A stretch of 64,000 nt of DNA from positions 1 to 64,000 of the forward strand of contig BGZK01002098.1 in the NCBI GenBank assembly GCA_005406025.1, read 5' to 3'. The translations under genes and the position numbers were made by a program. The notes under the pieces are model-generated. The model saw nothing but the letters and a program-made list of their open reading frames with translations. It did no database searches and was not told the DNA's origin. This DNA comes from Eumeta japonica (taxonomy: Eukaryota > Arthropoda > Insecta > Lepidoptera > Psychidae). This document shows positions 38,160 through 48,800 of this stretch, one piece after another. Position 1 is the stretch's first letter; every line of letters begins with the position of its first letter.

Positions 38160-38475
38160 AGTCTTGCTGCGTACAACTTGGCTGCAGCACGAAAATGAAC
38201 CGGCTTGATCGGTATACTATCTAAGCAGAACACAGACGTGAAGTAAGAGCTTCCCGCTGTTGCGTTTCGTTCAGTGTGTGAGAGTTCTGGCGGCCAGCTT
38301 CCCTTTCATCATACCACTTCTCCCTTCATCAGCCTATTCTCCCTTTCATCAGATATCCTATTTCTAACCAAAACGGCATCAACGCAGTGGTGACTCCTCT
38401 GGGGTTGTGAGTGTTCATGTACGTCATAGATCACTTACTGTGTGATGGTTCAAATGCTCGTTTCACCCTAGAAAA
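38160..38475 (+). repeat. Dispersed repeat R1, copy 3
   Basis: The longest R1 copy runs from AACTTGGCTGCAGCACGAAA through ACAGACGTGAAGTAAGAGC, GCAGTGGTGACTCCTCTGG and GTGTTCATGTACG to ATCACTTACTGTGTGATGG and TGCTCGTTT. The last box is a diverged form of the widespread lepidopteran 'atcacttaccatcaggtg' phrase. Two near-repeated CCCTTTCATCA boxes lie at its centre. Confidence 0.65.
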
Positions 38476-39435
38476 TACTATAAAAAAATTTCTTACTGTT
38501 AACTGTGTTAATCAAAATTAAGAAGTAAGTGGAGTGCTCAAAGGTGTATTCCTCAAATTCTAACTTTAAAAATGAAAAAGAAATAAAAGTTTATAAGCTG
38601 GTAAAGGTAAAGCTGGTAAAGTTTATAAGGTGTAAAATAATGTAGTAAATGAAGGGGTAAATAATTAAAAGAAAAAATCAAATTGGGATTTTAGATCAAG
38701 GCAAAAGACAAATTTCCGTTACAGCGATCAATCTAAAAAGGTTTTTGCTTAAAACAACTTTTTTTTAAAGAGCTTCTTAGTTGAACCGTGGTCGTTTAAC
38801 GTTAATAAGTTTTATTTTTTCTTATTGTTAAATGGTAGATTTTCAACAAAATATCTGGTGACCCGAAAGCGGAATAAAGTTATTGCCACATATTGAAAAA
38901 ATTGAAAAGAATCTTGGGAATGACATTAAATACAATAGATCCATCACCGCAATCGAAGAACTTCGTACTTAGCCAGCGTGACGATTAAGGCACATTTTCT
39001 AAGCAAATCTGCACGGTTATCGGGCAATCATTATAATGATGCTATCTTCGGAACACGATACCGTAAATGTTTGTTTTTCTCTTCAATAGACGAATGAAAT
39101 CTATACTTTATTAAAAAAGGGACCGACTAACGACCGTAGTTTAGGTAACGACCTCGTTATTTACGTTCTTAATATTGATTTTATTGCAAATTAATTTATT
39201 CAGGACCAAAGGAAATTTTTCCCAGAATCTAGAGGTGCCTATCACGAACGTGGCCTCGCAGTCGAGGCCGACTCTATAACAAAAAAAAACAGACATAAAC
39301 ATCATTAGGTAGGCTTTGAAAAGTAATAAAATTCACTTAACAAACTACCCTTCGAGTTGGATATGCTTCATCTGATCGCGATCCAAATCGCACTCTTAAT
39401 CCATATGACGGTTTCAGTGTTCTAGAGCTGGTTTG
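38476..39435. other. AT-rich intronic DNA
   Basis: A small local duplication (AAGCTGGTAAAG twice near 38600). Nothing else was recognised. Confidence 0.4.
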
Positions 39436-39720
39436 TTTGTTAGTTAGTAGAGCTTTTGTTTATTAGCTTGCTTCTTTATTTTTCTGCTGTCTATTCTTAT
39501 GGAGTACTAGTCGCCATCCGGCCGCTTCGCTGGCCGTTATGCATTATGAAATTAAGTGAAAATAATTGCTTAAGCGTTTGTAAAATTAAAAAAAATAAAT
39601 AACCGCTAACCATCTACAAACGATTCCGCTTCGAATGATCAAAGTTTCATGCAGATACGTTCAGTGGCTCTTGACGGATGCTCGAACAAAAAAAAAACAT
39701 TTTCTTTATGTGTATTGTAA
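39436..39720 (+). repeat. LINE-tail-like repeat R5, copy 1
   Basis: CATCCGGCCGCTTCGCTGGC is followed by CGTTATGCATTATG, CCATCTACAAACGATTCCGC and CAGATACGTTCAGTGGCTCT. This is the same order as the copy at 61025-61195. The layout resembles the 3' end of a lepidopteran non-LTR element. No coding part was seen. Confidence 0.55.
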
Positions 39721-41287
39721 CTGTTGGCTGAGCGTTTCCGTTAGGTACTAGGACTCTTCATTTAAACTACGGTGGCGACACAAACTATGTTTGCTCGTGT
39801 AGCTCTCAGATACATGGAGCAATACATGTGTACCTTGAACAGCACAATAAATAGATTGAATCCCTATCGTTTTTATTACTCTCAAGATCCGTGTCTTATC
39901 CCAGACACAGCTCAACTCTCTCTCTCTACTTTTGTTTTCGTGAGTTGAACAAGATGTAATTCTTTGAAAACTAGAAAACTAGAATTAGAACTGGAACTAA
40001 TACTCACGTTACCCACCAAGGAAACCGGATGGCTCACATGCCTTCTATCGACTACAATATTTATATAAAATTATTATTTTTACTTTATTAATTGGAATAA
40101 AAGCAAGGCACACTGCTGCTAATATTTTTACCAAGCTACTGTTTTGTTAAATTTCTCTTTTCAATGAGCCAGAGTGGGTGGCTTAAGGCTTGACCGCTCC
40201 GATCTCAAATAAAAGAAATGTAGAAAGGTGTGCTGCAGCATTGAGGCCGTTAAAACTTAATGCAACATCTTATTTAGCATTTGGAATATTTAATAAACAT
40301 AGATTGGTTTCGTGCGTTTGATACCCAGTGCATTACTCGAAGACAGCTCGCCAAACTATGATTTTTTAACGTAATGCATAAAGTAAAATAACATTTTAAT
40401 AGAGTAGTATTTTTATGTATCTCCATCAATTTTACTTATCTACATCTAACTCATTCTATATTAAATATCTATCATATTTAATTATGTCGCTACGCACAAA
40501 AGGACCGGCACTGACACCTGAAATTAAGCGATATCCTTGAACTGAAAGTCAACTTTTGTTCTAGAACTCCTTTTGAGATATAGACTAATCTTGTGGTAAA
40601 TAGGTGTGAGTTAATAACAGAATTTATGCATACACAAACAGTCCATGCATTATCTGTCACATCTTACGGATTACGTTTTTACTTTTGATGCAATCCACCT
40701 TAGCGTTTTATGATAACGTCTGGGAGGCGGGGGGACTTACATCATATCATCATTATTATTTTAAATTAAATATCATCATTATTTTCGCTAAGCACAGACA
40801 GAATAAAATCTTTAACTGTGGTTCCGTCGACCGCCGGAACGACGCGCGTATGGCGTAAAAGTAAGCCTCATCAGTTCCAACATTTTTAATAATATAAGAG
40901 CTTGTATATATCGAAACAGCATGTGGCATAAGTATTTTGATGTCTTATTAATTACTTATATTCATTTTAATAATGCACATATTTTCTAGTTGTAAAAACG
41001 TATGTTGTCTAAAAAGGACCTGAACAACTGAGCTTTGGTCGCCATTCCTTCGAGTTTTCCGTAGGAATATGTTTCCCAAAAATGTTGCCTGTGTTCACTT
41101 CCAACAATAAATATTCAGATATACGTATAACGCCATCTGTAAGTCCATCTCATTTAGTGCCATTTGTTGTTGTGAAACTATAACATGGCAAAAATATAAT
41201 TATCTCAAAATTCAAGGAAATAATACTATATTAAGCAACACTTACAATTTTATTTAATTCGTTTTTCTAGGGAAGTCACCTATATGG
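39721..41287. other. Intronic DNA
   Basis: No gene or element was recognised. Scattered short GC patches only. Confidence 0.4.
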
Positions 41288-41540
41288 ATGAACTATAATA
41301 AAAAAAAACTTTTATTACAAAAAAGGTCATTGACATTTAAGGTATTGTCCCAGTCGGGGACTTTAGCCGTGAAAGGCTTTACTGCGATTGAGCTTCCCCT
41401 TTTTGGTTACAGTTTCCGTTACCGAAATTTTGAACTTAACCCCGCCAAAAAATTCATTTTAATAAAAATAATCTTCAAAATTGTTAGGGCTGTTTCCGAG
41501 ATAGCCATATATACATTTATGTATAAAAATAACTAACTTG
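41288..41540 (+). repeat. TE-tail-like repeat R7
   Basis: It ends AGGGCTGTTTCCGAGATAGC, then CATATATACATTTATGTATA. A diverged reverse version is at 58590-58640 (GTGGCTATCTCAGAAATGGC). An 82-codon frame over it is probably chance. A TE 3' tail is the best reading. Confidence 0.4.
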
Positions 41541-42029
41541 AAATAATGAGATATACCAAGAATAGCTCATTCGGTAAAATATAGTTCTTCGCTGAATTCT
41601 GTGCTCTAAAGATCTAACTTAGGTTCCTAGAGCATTGAAGGAAATTTATCTCCATTCCGGCGAGCATTTTCAGTAAAATCTCTTTGTTTACTAAAACCTC
41701 AGTTTATAATAGAGTAATTGTTCTATGTAAATGAATTGCTAGACATTAATTAATTAATTTCGCGGCTTCGTTGAATACCTCAAGACTTGATTTTATTTAT
41801 TTCCCGACGCATTTACAACAAAATCCACTAGATCCGCAAATGAATAGACACAAACAAATGCTGCAGAAATTCAAAGCAAAAACAATATCTTTTAATTATT
41901 ATTAAATAATATGGCATGGAATTTGTTACAAAAACAATTATTTCTATAAATAGAATATTAAAACGTTGTTCCTGTTACTAATATAGTACAGATTTATAAT
42001 ACAGTGGCTGTAATCAATAGTATACCTCG

Positions 42030-42063
42030 TTTACAAAATCATTTAAATACATGATTTTGTAAA
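42030..42063. repeat. Perfect 13-bp hairpin before a GT-rich tract
   Basis: TTTACAAAATCAT (42030-42042) pairs exactly with ATGATTTTGTAAA (42051-42063). A GT-rich microsatellite (about 42064-42101) follows at once. Confidence 0.85.
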
Positions 42064-42101
42064 TGTGTGAGTGTGTGTGTGTCTGTGTGTGTATGTGTGT
42101 T
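42064..42101 (+). repeat. Interrupted (GT)n microsatellite
   Basis: TGTGAGTGTGTGTGTGTCTG continuing with GTGTGT units and interruptions. Confidence 0.9.
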
Positions 42102-42219
42102 TCATTTGTACTAAACACATGAATACCATGTAGAAACGAATTTGCAACCGATTCCGGATGGTTTTATCATAATTAGCTTTTTTCATTGAGTTCCAATATA
42201 GTATTCATTTTGAAATTGA

Positions 42220-42621
42220 TTGAACGTGATAACGTCTTATAAATCGATGGACGCCGGCTGCACGCACGAAAAAGCATGACTCATTGTCGCGTTCCGCCTG
42301 AGCTGAGCGCGCGAGCGAGAGCGCGGAACAATCGAGAGGCACAATCGGCCTAAGCGCTCGGCTTGTGACGCATCTATCTCTTTACTGTATAATTTAAATA
42401 GAAAAACATTTGAATTAACGATTCCAAATAAATGTTAATTTATCAAAAACATTGTCATTTTCAATTAACTCCTTCTTTGTGTTATACAAAATAATGATAA
42501 TTCACGGATAATAATTCAATTCGATTCATAGAAGAATGTAATTTTTCATCGATGTTTTCTTATGACACTATCAAGTGAAATTGTCGTCCATAAATCGATT
42601 TTACAGACAACCAATTTTTTT
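42220..42621 (+). repeat. Dispersed repeat R2, copy 3 (inverted partner of copy 2)
   Basis: It starts TTGAACGTGATAACGTCTTA and ends TTTTACAGACAACCAATTTT. It carries GCATGACTCATTGTC, a consensus AP-1-type TGACTCA box also present in reverse in copy 2. The two copies are alike enough to pair over about 400 bp. Confidence 0.85.
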
Positions 42622-42984
42622 CCATATAATGAGAAATTCCGTTACTAGATTCACAATCCACAATTACTATAAAATTTCAATTATCTTTATATTGATGAGC
42701 ATCTGAAATATAACGAACCGTAACGATTATTGGACTATTGTATTGAGAGCATCATCATAGACACGATAATCTCATAGAACAGGCTCGGGTTTCAAACGTA
42801 CAATGTCATTATCACTTATTTGTGAAAAATTAATGTTTCACGTCAGTAAGACAATGTCTAAGTTTATTTCAGTTTGTTATTAGAACATTACATATGTGTG
42901 CAGGTTTCTGGCATCTTTATTTGGAATAGTACGATTATAAACTTATCGGTGTACTTTTTTTATTTATTTAAAAATTCACGCCTA

Positions 42985-43150
42985 TTTTCCGAAAGGGTAA
43001 GCAGAGACCAGATGTCTACATGGTCACGATCCTTGCACACCTGTCTTACTTCACTGACACCCATCAATCTATTCATGCGAGCTCGTCGGTTTCGGGTGCT
43101 CAAAATTAAGGCCTTTTTTAATATGCCACCGATTTGGTCTGCATAGGGTT
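42985..43150 (+). repeat. Dispersed repeat R3, forward copy
   Basis: GGTAAGCAGAGACCAGATGT, then GATCCTTGCACACCTGTCTT, CACTGACACCCATCAATCTA, TTCATGCGAGCTCGTCGGTT and TCGGGTGCTCAAAATTAAGG. This matches the reverse copy at 19490-19770. Confidence 0.6.
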
Positions 43151-43547
43151 TTCTACATAAGGCTGCCCTTGCCGACCCTTTCAGTACAAGTATTAGCCCT
43201 ATGGATCCATTTTATCAGTCTATTTTTATTCATAATTCCATCGTTTGTGCTTATCATTTTCTTATAAAAAATATATTATTACATGACTAGTGGCAATTCC
43301 TTTCTGATCTCTATGTTTTCGAGATCGTCGTAGTTTTCGCTTTCGTCAAAACATTTTTTTTTCTTTAATTTACGAATTATAATGCCTACTATATATTATA
43401 ATACAATGTTTAATAATACAGTATCTTATAACAATGAGAAGAGGAAGCCCTTCCGACCGTTCCAATCGTTTATTTCACTCCACGACAGAAACATTTATTA
43501 GCTCGAAATTCCAATGTTCGCACATCGAAGTAAGTATATATACTAGT
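43151..43547. other. AT-rich DNA flanking the long-TIR element
   Basis: No feature was recognised. Confidence 0.4.
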
Positions 43548-45802
43548 TTACTGGTAATTCGATACATTTCTTAAAGGGCATGATAGTACATACCACAAGC
43601 TATGAATTTAACCCTATATTGCTTTATTCAAATGTTGACCGTTACTGAGAAATTTGGAAATTTCGTAATTTAAAAAAAAAATCCAGAATTTCGACTTTAA
43701 AGACAATTTTTAAAAAAGTTCGTAACTTTTTTTTCTTTTTTTGCATTTGGTACTGAGGCCACATGCCAACTCATTTTTAAAACAAATAAAACGACGAAAT
43801 TTTGCAATAGTTTCGCCACAATATCTTAAATCTCGCGACGTTTTTAATTATTCCTTTATTTTCTTATTATTTAGAAAACCTTTAAAAAAACAAGTAATAA
43901 AGTAAGAAATGTACAAAATCTAACAAAAATTTCTCACCTATCTAGCTATCTAATGAGGTAAGAACGACCAAAAAAAAAACCTTAACACATGTGGAGAATA
44001 ATTGTTAAAAACGGAACGTGTCGCAATTTGTTAAAATAACATTTAAAATTATTTTTACACAAAACATGCCCATGCACCGATAATGCGTATAATAAGAGGT
44101 CAGCAAGTTCCGGTAGGGTTCGGGAATTCTCGTGCCCGGGTTCGCTGGCGTCTCACTTCATTTCGTTTACTACCGTTTCACTGACTGCACGTGCGTTAAA
44201 GTATTGCTAACTGAGCTACGTAAATTTTCATGGGTATTTGCAAAATGGCGCCGGTTCCTCCAAGGCGACGCGGTGGTTCCCAGCAATCATTTAGAAACGC
44301 TGAGCATACCGACATTTTGTTTATGTAGGGATTTTGTGATGGAGATTCTGCGGCAGCCCGTGCTGAATACATACGTAGAGTGCCGAATCGACGACCACCA
44401 AACGTGAGAATATTTAATAATACTTACAAACGAATGCATGAGTGGGGTACCGTTCAGTGACGCCAACGTGACGCTGGTCGACCTCGGCTGTACGCCCCAG
44501 AAGACGAGGAAGAAATTCTTACACATTTTTTTGAAGATCCTATGATATCTCCAAACATTGTAGCTAATCGGTTATGTATCAGTCAATGGAAAGTGTGGTT
44601 CACAGTGCACTCTAGTAGAGGGTACCCCTACCATTTTACGCCTGTCCAAGTTTTTCACGAAGGAGATCCGATACGGCGCGTAGATTTTTGTAGATTTATG
44701 CTCCATAGAGATGCCGAGGACCCATATTTCTTGAAAAGTATTCTGTGGACGGATGAATCGAAATTTGACCAAGATGGTATAACTAACTACCATAACATCT
44801 ATTACTGGGCTCCTAAAGTGGATGAAAACCCCAATAAAAAGAAAGAAACAGAGTCTCAAAGGCGATTCGCGTTAAATGTATGGATGGGTATTGTTGACGA
44901 CTGTCTAATGGGGCCACACTTCTTGTAAAATAATTTAAACAGCGAAAATTAGGAGAAGGTCCTACGAGAAGAATTGTATTGTCTGTTAGAGGATGCACCG
45001 CTACAGACAAGGCGACAAATGATATATCAGCACGATGGATGTCCAGCGCACTTTCGAAGATCTGTGCAACAATGGCTAGACGAGTCTTTTCCAAACAGAT
45101 GGATTGGCAGAGGAGGTCCGATTCCGTGGCTGGCAAGATACCCAAATAATACACCCGTGGACTTTTACGTAGAAGTTTTAAGGCAGTGAATAATCGATGC
45201 AGCAAGTATTATGAGGAATAATCATACGTCAAGAGTCACTAAAATTAAAACCGGCGTAGATGTAGAAAATGCATAAGAAATAGTGGGGCACAAGTTGAAC
45301 AAGATTTGTAAAAATAACAAATGTTTTTTTTTAAATCAATTTCAATTTTTACTTTTAAGCTTATACGCCTTTGTGTAAAAAATTACTCTCATATGTTTAT
45401 TTTAACAAATTGCAACTTGTTCCGTTTCTAAGAATTATTCTCCACATGTGTCACGGTTTTTTTGACGTTCTTACCTCATTAGATAGCTAGATAGGTGAGG
45501 ATTTTTTTGTGAAATTTTGTACATTTCTTACTTTATTATATTACTTTTTTTTATTGGTCGTTTTATTTGTTTTAAAAATTAATTAACATTTAGCCTTAGT
45601 ATCAAAAGCAACAAAAGAAAAAAAAATGTCACTAACCTTTTTAAAACTGACTTTAAAGTCGAAATTCTGGATTTTTTTGAAAATTACAGTTTTCAAAATT
45701 TCTCAGTAACGGTCAACATTTATATAAGGCAACATAGGGTTAAATTCATAACTTATGGTATGTCTATCATGCTGTTAAAGGAATGTATCGAATTACCAGT
45801 AA
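43548..45802 (+). mobile_element. DD41D mariner-type element with very long TIRs (2.26 kb)
   Basis: Both ends carry the outward sequence TTACTGGTAATTCGATACAT (43548 onward; reverse complement ending 45802). Inverted homology continues inward to about 44098 on the left and 45359 on the right. The left arm is longer because about 100 bp near 43795-43890 has no partner on the right. Between the arms lies one decayed transposase frame. An immediate TA target duplication was not seen. By catalytic spacing it belongs with the DD41D (rosa-like) branch of Tc1/mariner elements. Confidence 0.88.
44230..45188 (+). pseudogene. DD41D transposase pseudogene
   Basis: The N-terminal part shows GFCDGDSAAARAEYIRR...NRRPPNVRIFNNTYKR (44329-44430), an insect-type helix-turn-helix domain found with this transposase group (DUF4817-like). 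The catalytic part has WTDESKF (first Asp, 44752-44754), RRFALNVWMGIV, QHDGCPAHF (second Asp, 45034-45036), FPNRWIGRGGP and TPVDFYV (third Asp, 45160-45162). There are 41 residues between the second and third Asp in one frame. In-frame stops occur before GFCD, in the middle near 44450 and at 44926-44965. The usual RSPDLTPVD reads RYPNNTPVD. All three Asp are kept, but it cannot make a full protein. Confidence 0.88.
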
Positions 45803-45808
45803 TCCTGC

Positions 45809-45890
<82 letters not shown>
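45809..45890 (+). repeat. Compound (AT)n(GT)n microsatellite
   Basis: About 11 AT units followed by about 29 GT units, beginning 6 bp after the right end of the DD41D element. A 61-codon frame across it encodes only repeated V/C and is not a gene. Confidence 0.95.
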
Positions 45891-45895
<5 letters not shown>

Positions 45896-46049
45896 ACGCG
45901 ATATGTGTATGTTGTGATCTATGGACTCTAAAACTTCTGGACTGATCTTAATGAAATTTTTAAGAAATCTTCAGATTAGCCCATCGAATGATCCTGTAAA
46001 GTTTGGTAGCAATATCGAAGAGTAAAAGTGTATGCGAGTCACGAGAGAA

Positions 46050-46310
46050 TAGGTGATCACCATGGTCCATTCACACTCGCGACTTCGGAGGAATCACCAG
46101 TGCGGTGCCAACCTCTTGGGTAGGAACATAGATTCGCAATAGTATATCTGATAAAGAAAGAAGTTGGCTGGTGGAGAGGTGAGGGGCTGATGGAGAGAAG
46201 TTGCAGGGTGATGCATGAGGAGTGAGTCACCGGAATTCTCACTCGCTGGACACTATGAGAGTATAGCATTGAGAACTGACCTATTTACGTGCTGCAGCCA
46301 AGTTGACAAT
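46050..46310 (-). repeat. Dispersed repeat R1, copy 4
   Basis: Its reverse strand shows CAACTTGGCTGCAGCACGTA, then GTGAGAATTCCGGTGACTC, CACTGGTGATTCCTCCG and GTGTGAATGG. This is the same order as copy 3. The GAGGAATCACCAGTG box is shared with copy 2. Confidence 0.65.
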
Positions 46311-47925
46311 AGCATTACTTTATCACATTAAATGGCAATTATTTGTTATATTATTTATAAAAATTAACACATTTCTTGGGCGTAGCAAGGCACTGTACTT
46401 ATAGATATCTGCTAAGACTTCTTAACATGACCGCTCCTATCCATCCACCAAAAGTCACCTGGCTATAGATAATTAATGTCACCCAATGTGGAACTATTGT
46501 GCCAAGTCCGGGCGGATCGCTAGTTAATGACAAATGTTATCTTATAATCATTATGCTCTAAAACAGTTAACTGTTGAATTCAACTAATGAAGTCCATTAG
46601 TTGAAGTTCTTTATTTATAGAGTATTTTATGCCTTTTGAAAATAGAACCCTCGAGACACACAGTCAAGGTTGTGCTTACATTCTGATATCTTTCAAACGT
46701 AACTCTGGTCGCTCATAACTGAATTGCTCCCTTTTTATTATCTTATTGAATGAGGGATCTTTACCAAATATTAACATTAAATTACTCCAGCGCATCGACT
46801 CATTCCATAACTCCTCGCTCGCTTCCAGCGCTCAAGAGACTTACATGATCCTTGACGTTAACTTAGATGTTTAAGAAATTAATCTTCAATCACAACAACG
46901 ATTTAGGGTGTCGTTGTTGTGTTTGAACTTCTATGTACAATATTGCAGATTACAAATATTTTGTAATTTAATTTGATACCGTTTCCTAAATTATATTTCT
47001 CTACCTTTTTTGCATTCTTGACACCCATCCCGTTGCAATTTGTAAAATGTTTAGAAAATATCATAGAGAAAATAAAGACGGTACCTTTTAATACTATACC
47101 TATATTAGATTTTAATGTGTAGCATTAAAGTGTAATATGAGTTTAAATCAAGTATAGTACTGCCCGATACAATGTAAGCAGAGACGTCCATACACAATTG
47201 TATATAACTCTATAATATATATAGAACTAATTTTGTTTATGAAACATAAAAGTGTATAGACGTGTTTAAGAAACATTTTTATGTCAAATCCATATACATC
47301 GAGGGCGACAATCTTCGGTGTACATAATTCGCGAGATCCCTTCTTTATCATAACAATAAAACATAGAGTTCTATTTGAAAACGTTAAGCGACCGACCCAC
47401 TTATTCCATTCTATGATTGTTTTCATGATGAATTTTGAATTTGTAAAACATTCTCATGGTTCTATTTTACATTTTTAATTGTTTTGAATTAATTACAGAT
47501 CTTATATTTCGAATCGAATACACCAATAGCCAGCTGAAAATAGGGCCAATATTTCATGGCATTACAATGCCTTGACCGTATTAAGTCGTATTAATAATAT
47601 TTTAAGCAGACGTGACTTTTAACACTGTGAATGGTCGACGAAATATCCCACCTGTCACACCACTCTCTATCGTTTATCTAAACATTTTCAAGTTACAGTT
47701 TTCATCGTAAAGTTGTGAACACTCTACAACCAGCTATATGTTTGTTCTCGAGTATGATGTTGTGTAGATTACATTCCGGCGCGCAAAATAGTATAGTTAT
47801 TGGGTTAAGTTAAAATTGTAATGCCTTGCACTCTTGAAATATTGTATTTCACAAAGAAGCGTTTGTTGCACAAACCCTTTATATTGAGCTAGTCTCACTC
47901 CACCACCATTAACTTTCTTTTCGAT
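46311..47925. other. Intronic DNA
   Basis: A short GTCCGGGCGGATCGCTAGTT near 46505 resembles a retroelement tail. Otherwise no gene or element was recognised. Confidence 0.4.
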
Positions 47926-47979
47926 GCTTGGAAAAAATATTTTGATTGAGTTTCAATCAAAAATTTATTCTTTGGTTCT

Positions 47980-48048
47980 CACGATAGTAGAATTTAAACC
48001 CGCAACTTTCTGATTCGAAGACAACAATTTGACCACTCTGTTACCGTG
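47980..48048 (-). pseudogene. tRNA-like sequence (SINE head or tRNA pseudogene)
   Basis: On the reverse strand the 5' end CACGGTA pairs with the 3' end TATCGTG over 7 bp (one G-T). A consensus box A, TAGCAGAGTGG, lies just inside, and a box B-like GGTTTAAATTC lies about 45 bp further. The anticodon arm is poorly paired and the T arm has mismatches, so it is not a sound tRNA gene. A TTTT-containing A/T-rich stretch follows. Confidence 0.5.
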
Positions 48049-48469
48049 GCTTTTTGAAGTGGAACTTCTTAGGCTGCAACTCGATGGTCAATAACTGGGC
48101 GAGAATTGAGAGTGAAATTTTAAGGGCGGAAGAAATAATACAAGATAGTGACGCGCATGCGTACTTTGTAAATATACGCGTCAAGCGCTATATGTAAGCA
48201 GATGAGGTAGCATCTGTCGTGTACCATTCCTGTTTTTTGTGATTAATTGCGTTTTTAATGTTTTTGTCCTGTTATTGTTTAATTGTATCAGTGAAGAGTT
48301 ATTTTATAATTATGTTTAAACTATTAAAATGTCGTGAAAAACGACATTTCTAAGTTTAAAACATTTTTCTTCTATTGCGTAGACTGCACGCGTAATGTTG
48401 CCTTTAATTCCCTGAACATTCGTTTTGTGCAAATGTTCCTTTTTCCCTTTCATTTCAATTGAATTTTCG

Positions 48470-48800
48470 TGACAATTCCAGTGCGGAGCCCAATATTTAT
48501 CGAGACATCGACAAAAGACGCGACTGCACGACCATAGACATTAACGCTCATTTAAATTCCATCCGGCGGCGTAACGGGACTGGCGCGAGTGCGTCTACGG
48601 CTTTATCATCTCCCCGGAGCGGATTTGGCTGAGCGAATTCTGTAAAAAAAAATCTCAGAATTTCGTAATTAGGGAACGCGGCCGTCCCGAGCACCTGCTC
48701 CCGCCGGCGCCCGCGCAAACAAACTTTACTAATATCCCAATGAGACGCGGGTCACTCGTTCTTTTCCCCCGTCTGACCTTATAATTAAATGTCACTCGTT
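48470..48800. promoter_or_regulatory. GC-rich intronic block, candidate enhancer
   Basis: A strongly GC-rich run (TCCCGCCGGCGCCCGCGCAA near 48700) sits in AT-rich intron. There is no plausible coding frame. Function is inferred only from contrast with the flanks. Confidence 0.25.

Noticed and set aside
37295..42621. The inverted R2 copies as TIRs of one 5.3-kb transposon
   Set aside because: A third, solo R2 copy at 25748 has its own TIR-like ends, and no transposase lies between the pair, so two separate insertions are simpler.
44572..45205. Reverse frames of 95 and 130 codons
   Set aside because: They are shadows of the forward DD41D transposase, which has clear catalytic motifs.
45760..45945. 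61-codon forward frame
   Set aside because: It is a translated AT/GT microsatellite.
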